From JALUUH01 sp964636675 (lineage in GTDB: Bacteria > Pseudomonadota > Gammaproteobacteria > S012-40): a stretch of 52,882 nucleotides of DNA. The translations under genes were made by a program, and so were the position numbers. Below the pieces are notes generated by a model, which had not been told where the DNA came from, searched no databases, and worked only from the letters and a program-made list of their open reading frames with translations. Location: the NCBI GenBank assembly GCA_964636675.1, contig CAZWUO010000005.1, positions 1 through 52,882 on the forward strand, given 5' to 3'. Of this stretch, positions 37,977 to 45,143 are shown piece after piece; within the stretch, counting starts at the first letter, position 1, and each line of letters starts with the position of its first letter.

Positions 37977-38816
37977 ATGAAACTCTGTGATTTTGAAATT
38001 GGCCTAACCCATCCCCTGGCTTTATTCGCCGGGCCTTGTGTCATAGAAAGTGAGCAATTGGCTATTGATACTGCGGGGAAATTAAAGGAAATTACCGCTA
38101 AACTCGGCATTCCATTTATTTATAAATCTTCTTTTGATAAAGCGAATCGGTCATCTCATGCGAGTTTTCGTGGCCCGGGCATTGAGCAAGGTTTAACGAT
38201 TTTGCAACAGGTTAAAGATCAGATACACGTTCCGGTATTAACCGATGTACATGAAGATACGCCATTAAACGAAGTCGCATCCGTTGTTGATGTCTTACAA
38301 ACACCGGCATTCCTCTGTCGGCAAACTAATTTCATTCAAAATGTCGCTAAGCTTGGAAAGCCCGTCAATATTAAAAAAGGCCAGTTCTTATCGCCATGGG
38401 ACATGAAAAACGTGCTTGCTAAGGCACTCGCTACGGGAAATGATCAAATAATGAGCTGCGAACGCGGAGCGATGTTTGGTTATAACAACTTAGTGTCTGA
38501 TATGCGCTCACTCGCCGTCATGCGAGAATCAATGTGCCCGGTCATCTATGATGGAACACATTCCGTGCAACTGCCCGGAGGACAAGGGGGGTCATCAGGT
38601 GGGCAACGGGAGTTTATACCCGTGTTAGCACGCGCAGCCGTCGCGGCAGGTATTTCAGGCTTGTTCATGGAAACCCACCCGGATCCTGACAAGGCCTTAA
38701 GTGATGGTCCAAATGCGTGGCCATTGCATGAGATGGAGTCTTTATTATCTACCCTCAAAGAAATCGATGCATTGATAAAAAGTCGTCCTTTTCCTGAGGA
38801 CAAATTTCTTGGATAA
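37977..38816 (+). CDS. kdsA: 3-deoxy-8-phosphooctulonate synthase
   Basis: KdsA condenses PEP and arabinose 5-phosphate to Kdo 8-phosphate for the LPS inner core. The 279-residue protein has FAGPCVIES near 18-26, FIYKSSFDKANRSS near 50, and GNDQIMSCERGAMFGYNNLV and FMETHPDPDKALSDGPN in the C-terminal half. It follows pyrG by seven bases and precedes eno by 107. Together with lpxA and lpxD it shows that this organism makes a Kdo-bearing lipopolysaccharide. Confidence 0.97.
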   Translation: MKLCDFEIGLTHPLALFAGPCVIESEQLAIDTAGKLKEITAKLGIPFIYKSSFDKANRSSHASFRGPGIEQGLTILQQVKDQIHVPVLTDVHEDTPLNEVASVVDVLQTPAFLCRQTNFIQNVAKLGKPVNIKKGQFLSPWDMKNVLAKALATGNDQIMSCERGAMFGYNNLVSDMRSLAVMRESMCPVIYDGTHSVQLPGGQGGSSGGQREFIPVLARAAVAAGISGLFMETHPDPDKALSDGPNAWPLHEMESLLSTLKEIDALIKSRPFPEDKFLG

Positions 38817-38837
38817 TACGCCACCGAAATTATAATA

Positions 38838-38855
38838 AGGAACAAGCATGTTCCT
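38838..38855 (+). promoter_or_regulatory. Hairpin covering ribosome-binding site ahead of eno
   Basis: AGGAACA (38838-38844) and TGTTCCT (38849-38855) form a perfect 7-bp stem with a four-base loop. It encloses the AGGA Shine-Dalgarno and ATG of the small frame at 38848. No T-run follows, so it is not an ordinary terminator and could mask translation initiation. Confidence 0.45.
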
Positions 38856-38931
38856 AAAAAGCATGGCCACACGAGCTTACTTTAGAGCTTCAAAGGTCTT
38901 TGAAACGTTGATTTGGAGCAAGAATGCCTAA
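38848..38931 (+). CDS. Possible 27-residue leader peptide of eno
   Basis: A short frame begins at ATG 38848 with AAGGA just upstream. It encodes a basic 27-residue peptide beginning MFLKSMATRAYFRASKVFE and ends at a TAA that overlaps the first codons of eno by eight bases. The overlap would allow translational coupling to enolase. The peptide has no recognisable domain. eno has its own GGAG five bases before its ATG, so coupling is not required. It could be chance; conservation would decide. Confidence 0.3.
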   Translation: MFLKSMATRAYFRASKVFETLIWSKNA

Positions 38932-40207
38932 AATTATTGATATAAAAGCACGAGAAATTATCGATTCTCGCGGTAACCCAACGGTTGAAGCAGATGTTAT
39001 CTTAGAAGAAGGTGTCATTGGGCGCGCTGCCGTACCCTCAGGTGCGTCTACCGGTGCGCGCGAAGCGGTTGAACTGAGAGATAATGATCCGAGTAGATTT
39101 GGTGGTAAAGGCGTCTTACAAGCCGTCGAGAATATAAACACCGTTATTTGCGCAGCGCTGGTGGGCCAAGATGCCAACGAACAAGCCGTTATCGATCAGT
39201 TAATGCTGGATCTTGATGGCACTGCAAATAAAAGTCGACTCGGGGCTAATGCCCTCTTAGCCGTATCTTTAGCTGTTGCGCGGGCAGCGAGTCATGCGGC
39301 AAACCTGCCGTTGTATAAATACTTAGGTGGCGACGATGCGACCTTATTACCCGTACCTATGATGAACATCATTAATGGTGGTGCGCATGCTGATAATAAT
39401 GTAGATGTTCAAGAATTTATGATTTTACCGGTAGGTGCTCCGACTTTTTCGGATGCGCTGCGGTACGGCACAGAAATTTTTCATGCGCTGAAAAAGGTTT
39501 TGAGTAAACGAGGTTTAAATACCGCGGTTGGCGATGAAGGTGGGTTTGCACCAGATCTTGCGTCTAATGAAGAAGCTATTTTAGTCATTATCGAAAGCAT
39601 TGAGAATGCAGGATTTAAAGTAGGCGAAGACATTTTGTTAGGGATTGATGTCGCAAGTTCCGAATTCTACAAAAATGGTACCTACCATTTAACATCCGAA
39701 AACAAACAGCTGAGTAGTGACGAATTTGTTGATTATCTTGCATCTTGGGTAGCTAAGTATCCCATTATCACTATCGAAGATGGAATGGCAGAAGATGACT
39801 GGGATGGATGGGCGAAACTCAGTGAACGTCTCGGCAAGAAGGTGCAACTTGTAGGTGATGATTTATTTGTGACCAATACCGATATTCTGCAGCAAGGGAT
39901 TGATAAAAATATAGCGAACTCGATATTAATCAAAGTTAACCAAATTGGCACGCTCACTGAAACCTTAGCCGCTATTGATATGGCAAAGAATGCGAATTAT
40001 ACAGCTGTCATCTCTCATCGATCCGGGGAAACGGAAGATACAACGATTGCTGATCTCGCAGTTGCGACTAATGCAGGTCAAATAAAAACGGGGTCGTTGT
40101 CAAGATCTGATCGTTTGGCAAAATACAATCAACTCTTAAGAATCGAAGAGCAGCTAGGCAGTAAAGCGAGATATGCAGGGCGTGAGGCTTTTTATAACTT
40201 GATATAA
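38924..40207 (+). CDS. eno: Enolase
   Basis: Enolase interconverts 2-phosphoglycerate and PEP, and in many proteobacteria is also part of the RNA degradosome. The 427-residue length is typical. Motifs include ARQ-type start AREIIDSRGNPTVEADV, the Mg-binding EDGMAEDDW, the catalytic Lys337 in ILIKVNQIGT, and SHRSGETEDTTIADLAV near the C-terminus. GGAG lies five bases before the ATG. A clear terminator follows the stop. Confidence 0.98.
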   Translation: MPKIIDIKAREIIDSRGNPTVEADVILEEGVIGRAAVPSGASTGAREAVELRDNDPSRFGGKGVLQAVENINTVICAALVGQDANEQAVIDQLMLDLDGTANKSRLGANALLAVSLAVARAASHAANLPLYKYLGGDDATLLPVPMMNIINGGAHADNNVDVQEFMILPVGAPTFSDALRYGTEIFHALKKVLSKRGLNTAVGDEGGFAPDLASNEEAILVIIESIENAGFKVGEDILLGIDVASSEFYKNGTYHLTSENKQLSSDEFVDYLASWVAKYPIITIEDGMAEDDWDGWAKLSERLGKKVQLVGDDLFVTNTDILQQGIDKNIANSILIKVNQIGTLTETLAAIDMAKNANYTAVISHRSGETEDTTIADLAVATNAGQIKTGSLSRSDRLAKYNQLLRIEEQLGSKARYAGREAFYNLI

Positions 40208-40234
40208 TTTGTGGATATTAAGTAGTTATTCTGA

Positions 40235-40258
40235 GGGTCATTTAGGTGACCCTTTTTT
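40235..40258 (+). terminator. Intrinsic terminator after eno
   Basis: GGGTCA (40235-40240) and TGACCC (40247-40252) form a 6-bp stem with a six-base loop, followed by six T residues. It closes the pyrG-kdsA-eno segment. Its right arm overlaps the likely -35 box of ftsB. Confidence 0.85.
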
Positions 40259-40274
40259 AATTCTCGCTTATAAT
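40246..40274 (+). promoter_or_regulatory. Likely ftsB promoter, giving a leaderless mRNA
   Basis: GTGACC (40246-40251; four of six matches to TTGACA) and a perfect TATAAT (40269-40274) are 17 bases apart. Transcription would start at about 40280-40282, which coincides with the ftsB ATG at 40282. No Shine-Dalgarno is visible before that ATG. Confidence 0.55.
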
Positions 40275-40281
40275 ATCTCAT

Positions 40282-40554
40282 ATGAAATGGGCATTATTTT
40301 TTACATTCCTTATTTTTGGTTTATTACAATTGTCTCTTTGGTTTGGCGACGCTAGCCTCCCGGATGCTTGGAGATTGAAAAAATCAATTATCGAACAAAC
40401 CGAACAAAATAAAAAACTAAAAACCCGTAATGAAACGTTGAAAGCAGAAGTTCTGGATTTAAAAGAAGGCAATGATGCGATAGAAGAGCGCGCCCGTAGT
40501 GAGCTAGGCATGATAAAAAAAGGTGAAAAATTTTACCAAATAATAGAGGAATAA
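40282..40554 (+). CDS. ftsB: Cell division protein FtsB
   Basis: The 90-residue bitopic protein links FtsL and FtsQ in the divisome. One membrane segment lies at about 4-20 (ALFFTFLIFGLLQLSLWFG) and a coiled coil at about 28-65. The C-terminal ERARSELGMIKKGEKFYQI block is typical of FtsB. The position between eno and ispD is conserved. There is no visible ribosome-binding site and the promoter -10 ends seven bases before the ATG, so it may be translated from a leaderless mRNA. The N-terminus aligns with known FtsB starts, which argues against a later start. Confidence 0.94.
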   Translation: MKWALFFTFLIFGLLQLSLWFGDASLPDAWRLKKSIIEQTEQNKKLKTRNETLKAEVLDLKEGNDAIEERARSELGMIKKGEKFYQIIEE

Positions 40555-40560
40555 TCGCAG

Positions 40561-41265
40561 ATGACAAAATTTTGGGCTGTTATACCTGCTGCAGGGATTG
40601 GCAAAAGAATGCAGGCAGACAAACCTAAGCAATACCTGCTATTAAACGGCAAAACAGTTCTAGAACAAACCTTAGACAAGTTATGTGCGCATCCCAGAAT
40701 AAATGGCATCATCGTAGCGACCTCTCGACAAGATCCTTATTGGCCTGCACTTAAGCTAGAAAATCGCGAATCAATTATTCGTGTAGAAGGGGGTAAAGAA
40801 CGCTGTCACTCGGTACTGAATAGTCTGCAATTATTATTGCATAAAGCAGATGCTGATGATTGGGTTTTAGTACACGATGCCGCACGCCCTTGCATAAGAA
40901 CGGCAGATATTGATAAATTAATTCAGGCAATACAATATCATCCCGTTGGGGGTTTACTCGGTCTTCCGGTCAGTGATACTTTAAAACAGTGTGATTCTAA
41001 ACACACTATTGTATCAACTATTCCGCGGCAAAACCTTTGGAGAGCATTAACCCCGCAGATGTTTCAGTTACAAACCCTGCACGACGCATTACAATTAGCG
41101 TTGAAAAATAATCAACTCGTTACTGATGAGGCTTCAGCGATTGAACTCTCTGGATTAAACCCAAAAATCATTGAAGGACATGCGGATAATATAAAGATAA
41201 CGCGGCCATTTGATTTAACACTCGCCGCGAGTTATTTGGCGTTACAGGAGGAAGAGGCACAATGA
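40561..41265 (+). CDS. ispD: 2-C-methyl-D-erythritol 4-phosphate cytidylyltransferase
   Basis: IspD forms CDP-methylerythritol from MEP and CTP. The 234-residue protein begins with the nucleotide-binding PAAGIGKRMQADKPKQY and contains VLVHDAARPCI near 100-110. It overlaps ispF by four bases (ATGA), showing coupling. It acts two steps after IspC/Dxr encoded at 22.4 kb. Confidence 0.96.
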   Translation: MTKFWAVIPAAGIGKRMQADKPKQYLLLNGKTVLEQTLDKLCAHPRINGIIVATSRQDPYWPALKLENRESIIRVEGGKERCHSVLNSLQLLLHKADADDWVLVHDAARPCIRTADIDKLIQAIQYHPVGGLLGLPVSDTLKQCDSKHTIVSTIPRQNLWRALTPQMFQLQTLHDALQLALKNNQLVTDEASAIELSGLNPKIIEGHADNIKITRPFDLTLAASYLALQEEEAQ

Positions 41266-41729
41266 GAATCGGACAGGGTTATGATGTGCATGCTTTTGCT
41301 GAAAATCGTGATTTGATACTCGGAGGGGTATTAATACCTCATTCCCGTGGTCTTGCCGGTCATTCGGACGCCGATGTCTTATTACACGCAATTTGTGATG
41401 CCTTGTTAGGGGCGGCAGCGATGGGAGACATAGGGCAGCATTTTCCGGATACTGGGGCTGAATACAAAAATATTGATAGCCGCATTTTGCTGCGGACGGT
41501 AAAAAAATTGGTGGATAATTCGAACTATAAAATATCCAATATTGATTCCACTATTGTCGCTCAAAGACCCAAGTTAATGCCTTATTTAAACGCAATGATT
41601 GCAAACATTTCTGCAGACCTCGACCTGTTAACTAATCAAATAAACATCAAAGCGACGACCACTGAGAACCTGGGTTTTACCGGTAGAGAAGAAGGTATTG
41701 CAGTATATGCTATTGTATTACTTGAATAA
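41262..41729 (+). CDS. ispF: 2-C-methyl-D-erythritol 2,4-cyclodiphosphate synthase
   Basis: IspF closes the cyclodiphosphate ring in isoprenoid synthesis. The 155-residue protein has the zinc ligands Asp8 and His10 in GYDVH and His42 in HSDADVLLH. The TATTENLGFTGREEGI segment near the C-terminus is typical. It overlaps ispD. It ends the rightward core cluster; the surE/pcm genes often found nearby in gammaproteobacteria do not follow. Confidence 0.97.
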   Translation: MRIGQGYDVHAFAENRDLILGGVLIPHSRGLAGHSDADVLLHAICDALLGAAAMGDIGQHFPDTGAEYKNIDSRILLRTVKKLVDNSNYKISNIDSTIVAQRPKLMPYLNAMIANISADLDLLTNQINIKATTTENLGFTGREEGIAVYAIVLLE

Positions 41730-41752
41730 TATAGTATCAGTCCAGAAACAGA

Positions 41753-41920
41753 CTAAAACTCGTTAAAATCGTCTATAGAATACTCATCCCAATCCTCATC
41801 AAAAGAAGTGAAGAATGAGTCAATACCTACTGCTTCAAAATCATCATGTATTTCTTCACTCTTAAATTCAGCATCATCTATGGGTTGTTGCACATTTGGT
41901 GTGGGCGCAGGGTTTTTCAT
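41753..41920 (-). CDS. Small acidic protein of unknown function
   Basis: A 55-codon frame on the minus strand starts at ATG 41920 with GAGGTG just upstream and ends at TAG 41753. The product begins MKNPAPTPNVQQPIDDAEFK and has 17 Asp/Glu against only two Lys and no Arg. The C-terminal half is rich in aromatic and acidic residues (SFDEDWDEY). There is no signal peptide or membrane segment. It is convergent with ispF and divergent from glnS. I do not recognise the family. The good ribosome-binding site and the elaborate upstream dyads support it being real. Confidence 0.65.
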   Translation of the reverse strand: MKNPAPTPNVQQPIDDAEFKSEEIHDDFEAVGIDSFFTSFDEDWDEYSIDDFNEF

Positions 41921-41928
41921 GTTCACCT

Positions 41929-42037
41929 CGTTTAACTCTCTGGCTCTATATACCTATTTGACTCCCGTTTCAGTGATTTCACTGTGAGCCAAGTCACACT
42001 TACGCTGTAAATAATCGGGTTTAACGAGAGAGTTAAA
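41929..42037. promoter_or_regulatory. Symmetrical control region with CRP-type site
   Basis: A perfect TGTGA-N6-TCACA dyad at 41983-41998 matches the Crp-family consensus. It overlaps a second dyad, CAGTGA-TT-TCACTG, at 41971-41984. An 11-bp inverted repeat, TTTAACTCTCT at 41931-41941 and AGAGAGTTAAA at 42027-42037, flanks both. The right copy is itself part of the dyad TTTAAC-N6-GTTAAA (42020-42037). The region lies between the small acidic gene and glnS. Which gene it controls is inferred, and either is possible. Confidence 0.7.
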
Positions 42038-42115
42038 TTATTTCAGCTAAACGATGGTATGGCGTAGAATAAGGGAGTTTTTTAGATCGACAACATTCAA
42101 GGAATTTTCTGCTAA

Positions 42116-43795
42116 ATGAGCAATAAAGAAGAAACTAAAACTACCAATTTTATTCGTCAAATCATCGACAAAGACTTAGTCGCCGGAAAAAATAAGGGAA
42201 GAGTTGCCACTCGTTTCCCCCCCGAGCCAAATGGTTTTTTACATATAGGGCATGCCAAATCAATCGTATTAAATTTTGGAATTGCGGTCGATTACGCGGG
42301 CACATGTAACTTAAGATATGATGATACAAACCCCCATAAAGAAAATATTAAATTTGTCGAATCAATCGCCGAAGATGTACGTTGGCTAGGATACGATTGG
42401 AATGACAGGCAATACTTTGCGTCAGATTATTTTACCAAACTTTATAATGCTGCCGTTGATTTAATTAAACTTAAAAAAGCGTATGTGTGTGATTTATCAC
42501 CAGATGAGGTTCGTGAATACCGCGGTACCCTTACAACACCCGGAAAAAATAGTCCTTATAGGGAGCGTACAGTTGCTGAAAATTTAGATTTATTTGGCCG
42601 CATGAAAGAAGGGGAGTTCAACGATGGTAGTCGTGTATTGCGTGCAAAAATAGACATGAGCTCGCCGAATATCAATTTACGTGATCCGACGATTTATCGT
42701 ATTAGAACCGGCGTTATTCATCATCAAACAGGAGAAGCATGGTGTATATATCCGATGTATGATTTTACCCATTGCCTTTCAGACTCATTCGAAAAAATTA
42801 CGCATTCACTCTGCACATTGGAATTCGCAGATCACCGTCCGTTATATAATTGGTTTCTCGATACTCTTAAGCTTAGCGATAAACCACAACAAATAGAATT
42901 CTCACGGTTGACGCTGGAACATACGATTACCAGCAAAAGAAAACTGACTGAATTAGTTACCGGTGGATTTGTTAATGGCTGGGATGATCCAAGACTGCCT
43001 ACGATTGCTGGTTTACGCAGACGAGGGTATACCTCGGCATCAATTTTAGAGTTTTGTCGGCGCATTGGTGTTACTAAAGCGGACAATATTGTTGAAATGA
43101 GTGTTTTAGAAGACTGTATACGTACCGATTTAAACGCGAATGCGCCACGTAGAATGGCCGTTTTGAACCCCCTCAAAGTCATATTGACTAACTATGAAGA
43201 AAATAAAATAGCAGAGTTTGCAGCCCCAAACCATCCGCAGAACGAGGCGCTTGGGTCTCGTTTAATTCCTTTTGGTAAAACGCTTTATATCGATAACAAT
43301 GATTTTTATGAAATACCCCCTAAGAAGTTCAAACGTTTGGTACCCGGTGGCGAAGTTAGATTACGCAATGCTTATGTTATTCGTTGTGATCAAGTGATAA
43401 AAGATTCGAGTGGTAAAATCTTAGAGTTACGCTGTAGTATTGACCCAGATACTTTAGGCAAAAACCCCGAGGGGCGAAAAGTCAAAGGCGTTATTCAGTG
43501 GGTCGAGGCTGCTTCAGCACAAAATGCTGAAGTGCGTTTGTATGACAGGCTTTTTACTCATCCCACACCGGATAGCGGAAAAGAGGGCGTTGATTACAAA
43601 TTACATATTAATCAAGATTCACTGATAATATTGAAAAACTGCCTTATCGAAAAAAGTATTAAAGACTCCATAACGGGTGATCAATATCAATTTGAGAGGG
43701 AAGGTTATTTTTGTGTTGACGATGAAAGTACAAAGGCCAACTTGATTTTTAATCAGACAGTATCATTAAGAGACACATGGGCTAAAAGCAAATAA
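42116..43795 (+). CDS. glnS: Glutaminyl-tRNA synthetase
   Basis: The 559-residue class I synthetase charges tRNA-Gln directly. HIGH is at 43-46 in PEPNGFLHIGH, and the KMSKS equivalent is TITSKRK at 270-276. The C-terminal beta-barrel anticodon-binding domains occupy about 340-550 (ARRMAVLNPLKV onward). The length matches E. coli GlnRS (about 554). The AAGGA ribosome-binding site is about eleven bases from the ATG, which is rather far. Presence of GlnRS suggests that the organism does not depend on GatCAB for Gln-tRNA. Confidence 0.97.
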   Translation: MSNKEETKTTNFIRQIIDKDLVAGKNKGRVATRFPPEPNGFLHIGHAKSIVLNFGIAVDYAGTCNLRYDDTNPHKENIKFVESIAEDVRWLGYDWNDRQYFASDYFTKLYNAAVDLIKLKKAYVCDLSPDEVREYRGTLTTPGKNSPYRERTVAENLDLFGRMKEGEFNDGSRVLRAKIDMSSPNINLRDPTIYRIRTGVIHHQTGEAWCIYPMYDFTHCLSDSFEKITHSLCTLEFADHRPLYNWFLDTLKLSDKPQQIEFSRLTLEHTITSKRKLTELVTGGFVNGWDDPRLPTIAGLRRRGYTSASILEFCRRIGVTKADNIVEMSVLEDCIRTDLNANAPRRMAVLNPLKVILTNYEENKIAEFAAPNHPQNEALGSRLIPFGKTLYIDNNDFYEIPPKKFKRLVPGGEVRLRNAYVIRCDQVIKDSSGKILELRCSIDPDTLGKNPEGRKVKGVIQWVEAASAQNAEVRLYDRLFTHPTPDSGKEGVDYKLHINQDSLIILKNCLIEKSIKDSITGDQYQFEREGYFCVDDESTKANLIFNQTVSLRDTWAKSK

Positions 43796-43864
43796 TTCAA
43801 GTCTATATACTTTATTTAAGATTATGAGTAGGATTATACGCTTAAAAAATGGGATTTAATTTAT

Positions 43865-44269
43865 ATGAACCCTTTATTAAGAGCAGCCGTAGTCTTATCC
43901 GTGCTGGGTATTGTTTTTCTGTCTCAAGGTTGTGAGCAACAAGCAAATACGAGTGTAGAAGCTCAGACACGCATAGCCTTGTATAAACTTGCTAGAATGA
44001 ATGGTTGCATTGATTGCCATCGAATCAAAGCCACAGTTATCGGCCCGTCGTGGATGGATATCGCTGAAAGATATAAAAATAAACCTTTTGCAGAAGCCAA
44101 AGCCTTGCTGGTAGAAAGTGTTAAAAAAGGCAGCAAAGGTAAATTTATAACCTTAAAAGGGGTTGATGGGATGCCTCCCCTAGAAAAAAGAGTTGAAGCG
44201 AGTGTTATTGAACTCTTGGTGGAATATATATTATCTTTGGATCGCGGTAATAAGCTGACTGACATGTAA
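43865..44269 (+). CDS. Lipoprotein c-type cytochrome
   Basis: The 134-residue precursor has a lipoprotein signal (LSQGC, Cys23), so the protein should be lipid-anchored facing the periplasm. Haem attachment is CIDCH at 48-52, and Met103 in GVDGMPP is the likely sixth ligand. The size and layout resemble the small class I cytochromes of the c551/c552 group, which carry electrons to terminal oxidases or reductases. The partner is unknown; no oxidase gene is in view. A 31-residue membrane peptide gene follows on the same strand. Confidence 0.88.
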   Translation: MNPLLRAAVVLSVLGIVFLSQGCEQQANTSVEAQTRIALYKLARMNGCIDCHRIKATVIGPSWMDIAERYKNKPFAEAKALLVESVKKGSKGKFITLKGVDGMPPLEKRVEASVIELLVEYILSLDRGNKLTDM

Positions 44270-44316
44270 ACGATTTTGCAAGATACTGTATTCTATGTAG
44301 GAAAAGAGGTTTTTGT

Positions 44317-44345
44317 TTGACATGATGCAAAATAATCGTTATAAA
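44317..44345 (+). promoter_or_regulatory. Near-consensus sigma-70 promoter
   Basis: TTGACA (44317-44322) and TATAAA (44340-44345) are separated by exactly 17 bases. The start would fall near 44352, giving a leader of about 90 bases before the small membrane-peptide gene at 44442. It is the strongest promoter match I found in the window. Confidence 0.75.
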
Positions 44346-44441
44346 AAAGATATTCTATTAATTGAGTAAATTGCTTATATATTAAACGTAGTATTAAGCG
44401 ATATTTGAAATGTATCCATCGTTGAATGAAGGGAGAAAGTG

Positions 44442-44537
44442 ATGAAAGACAGTGAAAAGCAGTTTAATGGGGGCTTTTTAATACCCATATTTGTGGTATT
44501 GGTGCTTATTGCTTATTTGAGTTTAGTTCAATTGTAA
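44442..44537 (+). CDS. 31-residue single-pass membrane peptide
   Basis: A 31-codon frame starts at ATG 44442 with GGGAG seven bases upstream. The peptide begins with a charged segment MKDSEKQFNGG, followed by about 20 hydrophobic residues ending LVQL. It is predicted to span the membrane once with a short cytoplasmic N-terminus. It has its own near-consensus promoter and a following terminator-like hairpin, so it appears to be an independent unit. Size and form recall small subunits of respiratory oxidases (CydX, CcoQ type), but no sequence match is claimed. Confidence 0.65.
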   Translation: MKDSEKQFNGGFLIPIFVVLVLIAYLSLVQL

Positions 44538-44564
44538 GCTATTTAGTCTATATCTAGTATCTAG

Positions 44565-44592
44565 CAGCACTGAAAGCTGATCTTCGGTGCTG
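44565..44592 (+). terminator. Terminator-like hairpin after the membrane peptide gene
   Basis: CAGCACTGAA (44565-44574) pairs with TTCGGTGCTG (44583-44592) at nine of ten positions (the tenth is a G-U pair) around an eight-base loop. It is followed by a loosely T-rich TATATTTCTTCCC. It would end the short transcript begun at the 44.3-kb promoter. Confidence 0.6.
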
Positions 44593-44671
44593 TATATTTC
44601 TTCCCTTCTTAGGCGATCTTTATAGGTGATTTGAATTAAAAGCTATTTGTTTGCCTGTCTCATCGTATTTC

Positions 44672-44887
44672 TTAAGATTTAGAGTTCTGCTCATCTAATA
44701 ATAAAGTCAGTGTTTTTAGAATTAGCTCGGTTTTAATGCTTGTTAAACGAGGATCTTGTTTAATTAACGTAACATATTCGTGCAATGCAGCATGCGCAGA
44801 TACTGCTTCTTCCACAACATTCGTTACTTTTTTTACTTCTCTGCGACTTAGTCTTTTGGTTTTCGGAAACTCTAGAACGACACTCAT
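44672..44887 (-). CDS. Hypothetical 71-residue protein
   Basis: The product begins MSVVLEFPKTKRLSRREVKK. It is mostly helical in appearance, with a basic N-terminus and a leucine-rich acidic C-terminus (LILKTLTLLLDEQ). I place the start at ATG 44887, which has AGGA nine bases upstream; an in-frame ATG six codons earlier lacks this. There is no signal peptide or membrane segment. The gene is divergent from the IscA-like gene across 256 bases. I do not recognise the family. Confidence 0.5.
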   Translation of the reverse strand: MSVVLEFPKTKRLSRREVKKVTNVVEEAVSAHAALHEYVTLIKQDPRLTSIKTELILKTLTLLLDEQNSKS

Positions 44888-45057
44888 TTTTTTTATCCTT
44901 ATCATCTGGTTAGGACAAAATATAGAGTTTTAAGCTTAACTAGGCCTGAAACAATTAATATTTATATCGCTCGTTTATAGAGAGAACGATTACCCCACAC
45001 TCTGCATGTCGTTCAACCTGTTTATTATGACATGAATTAGCCCATTTAATCATATGT

Positions 45058-45113
45058 ATAAACCAGGTTTATTAAAATAACATCATGTTTATACGCTAAA
45101 GATATGATAAACC
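45058..45113. promoter_or_regulatory. Palindrome and repeated ATAAACC boxes upstream of the IscA-like gene
   Basis: ATAAACC-A-GGTTTAT is a perfect 15-bp dyad at 45058-45072. A third ATAAACC box lies at 45107-45113, 31 bases before the ATG at 45144, and a TGTTTAT box lies between them. The spacing suggests an operator, but no regulator is identified. Confidence 0.4.
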
Positions 45114-45143
45114 AAAGAGTATTCTCGAACCAAGGGGCTAGTC

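Noticed and set aside
44316..44331. FNR-like sequence TTGAC-N4-TGCAA
   Set aside because: It departs from TTGAT-N4-ATCAA at several positions and is better explained as the TTGACA box of the promoter.
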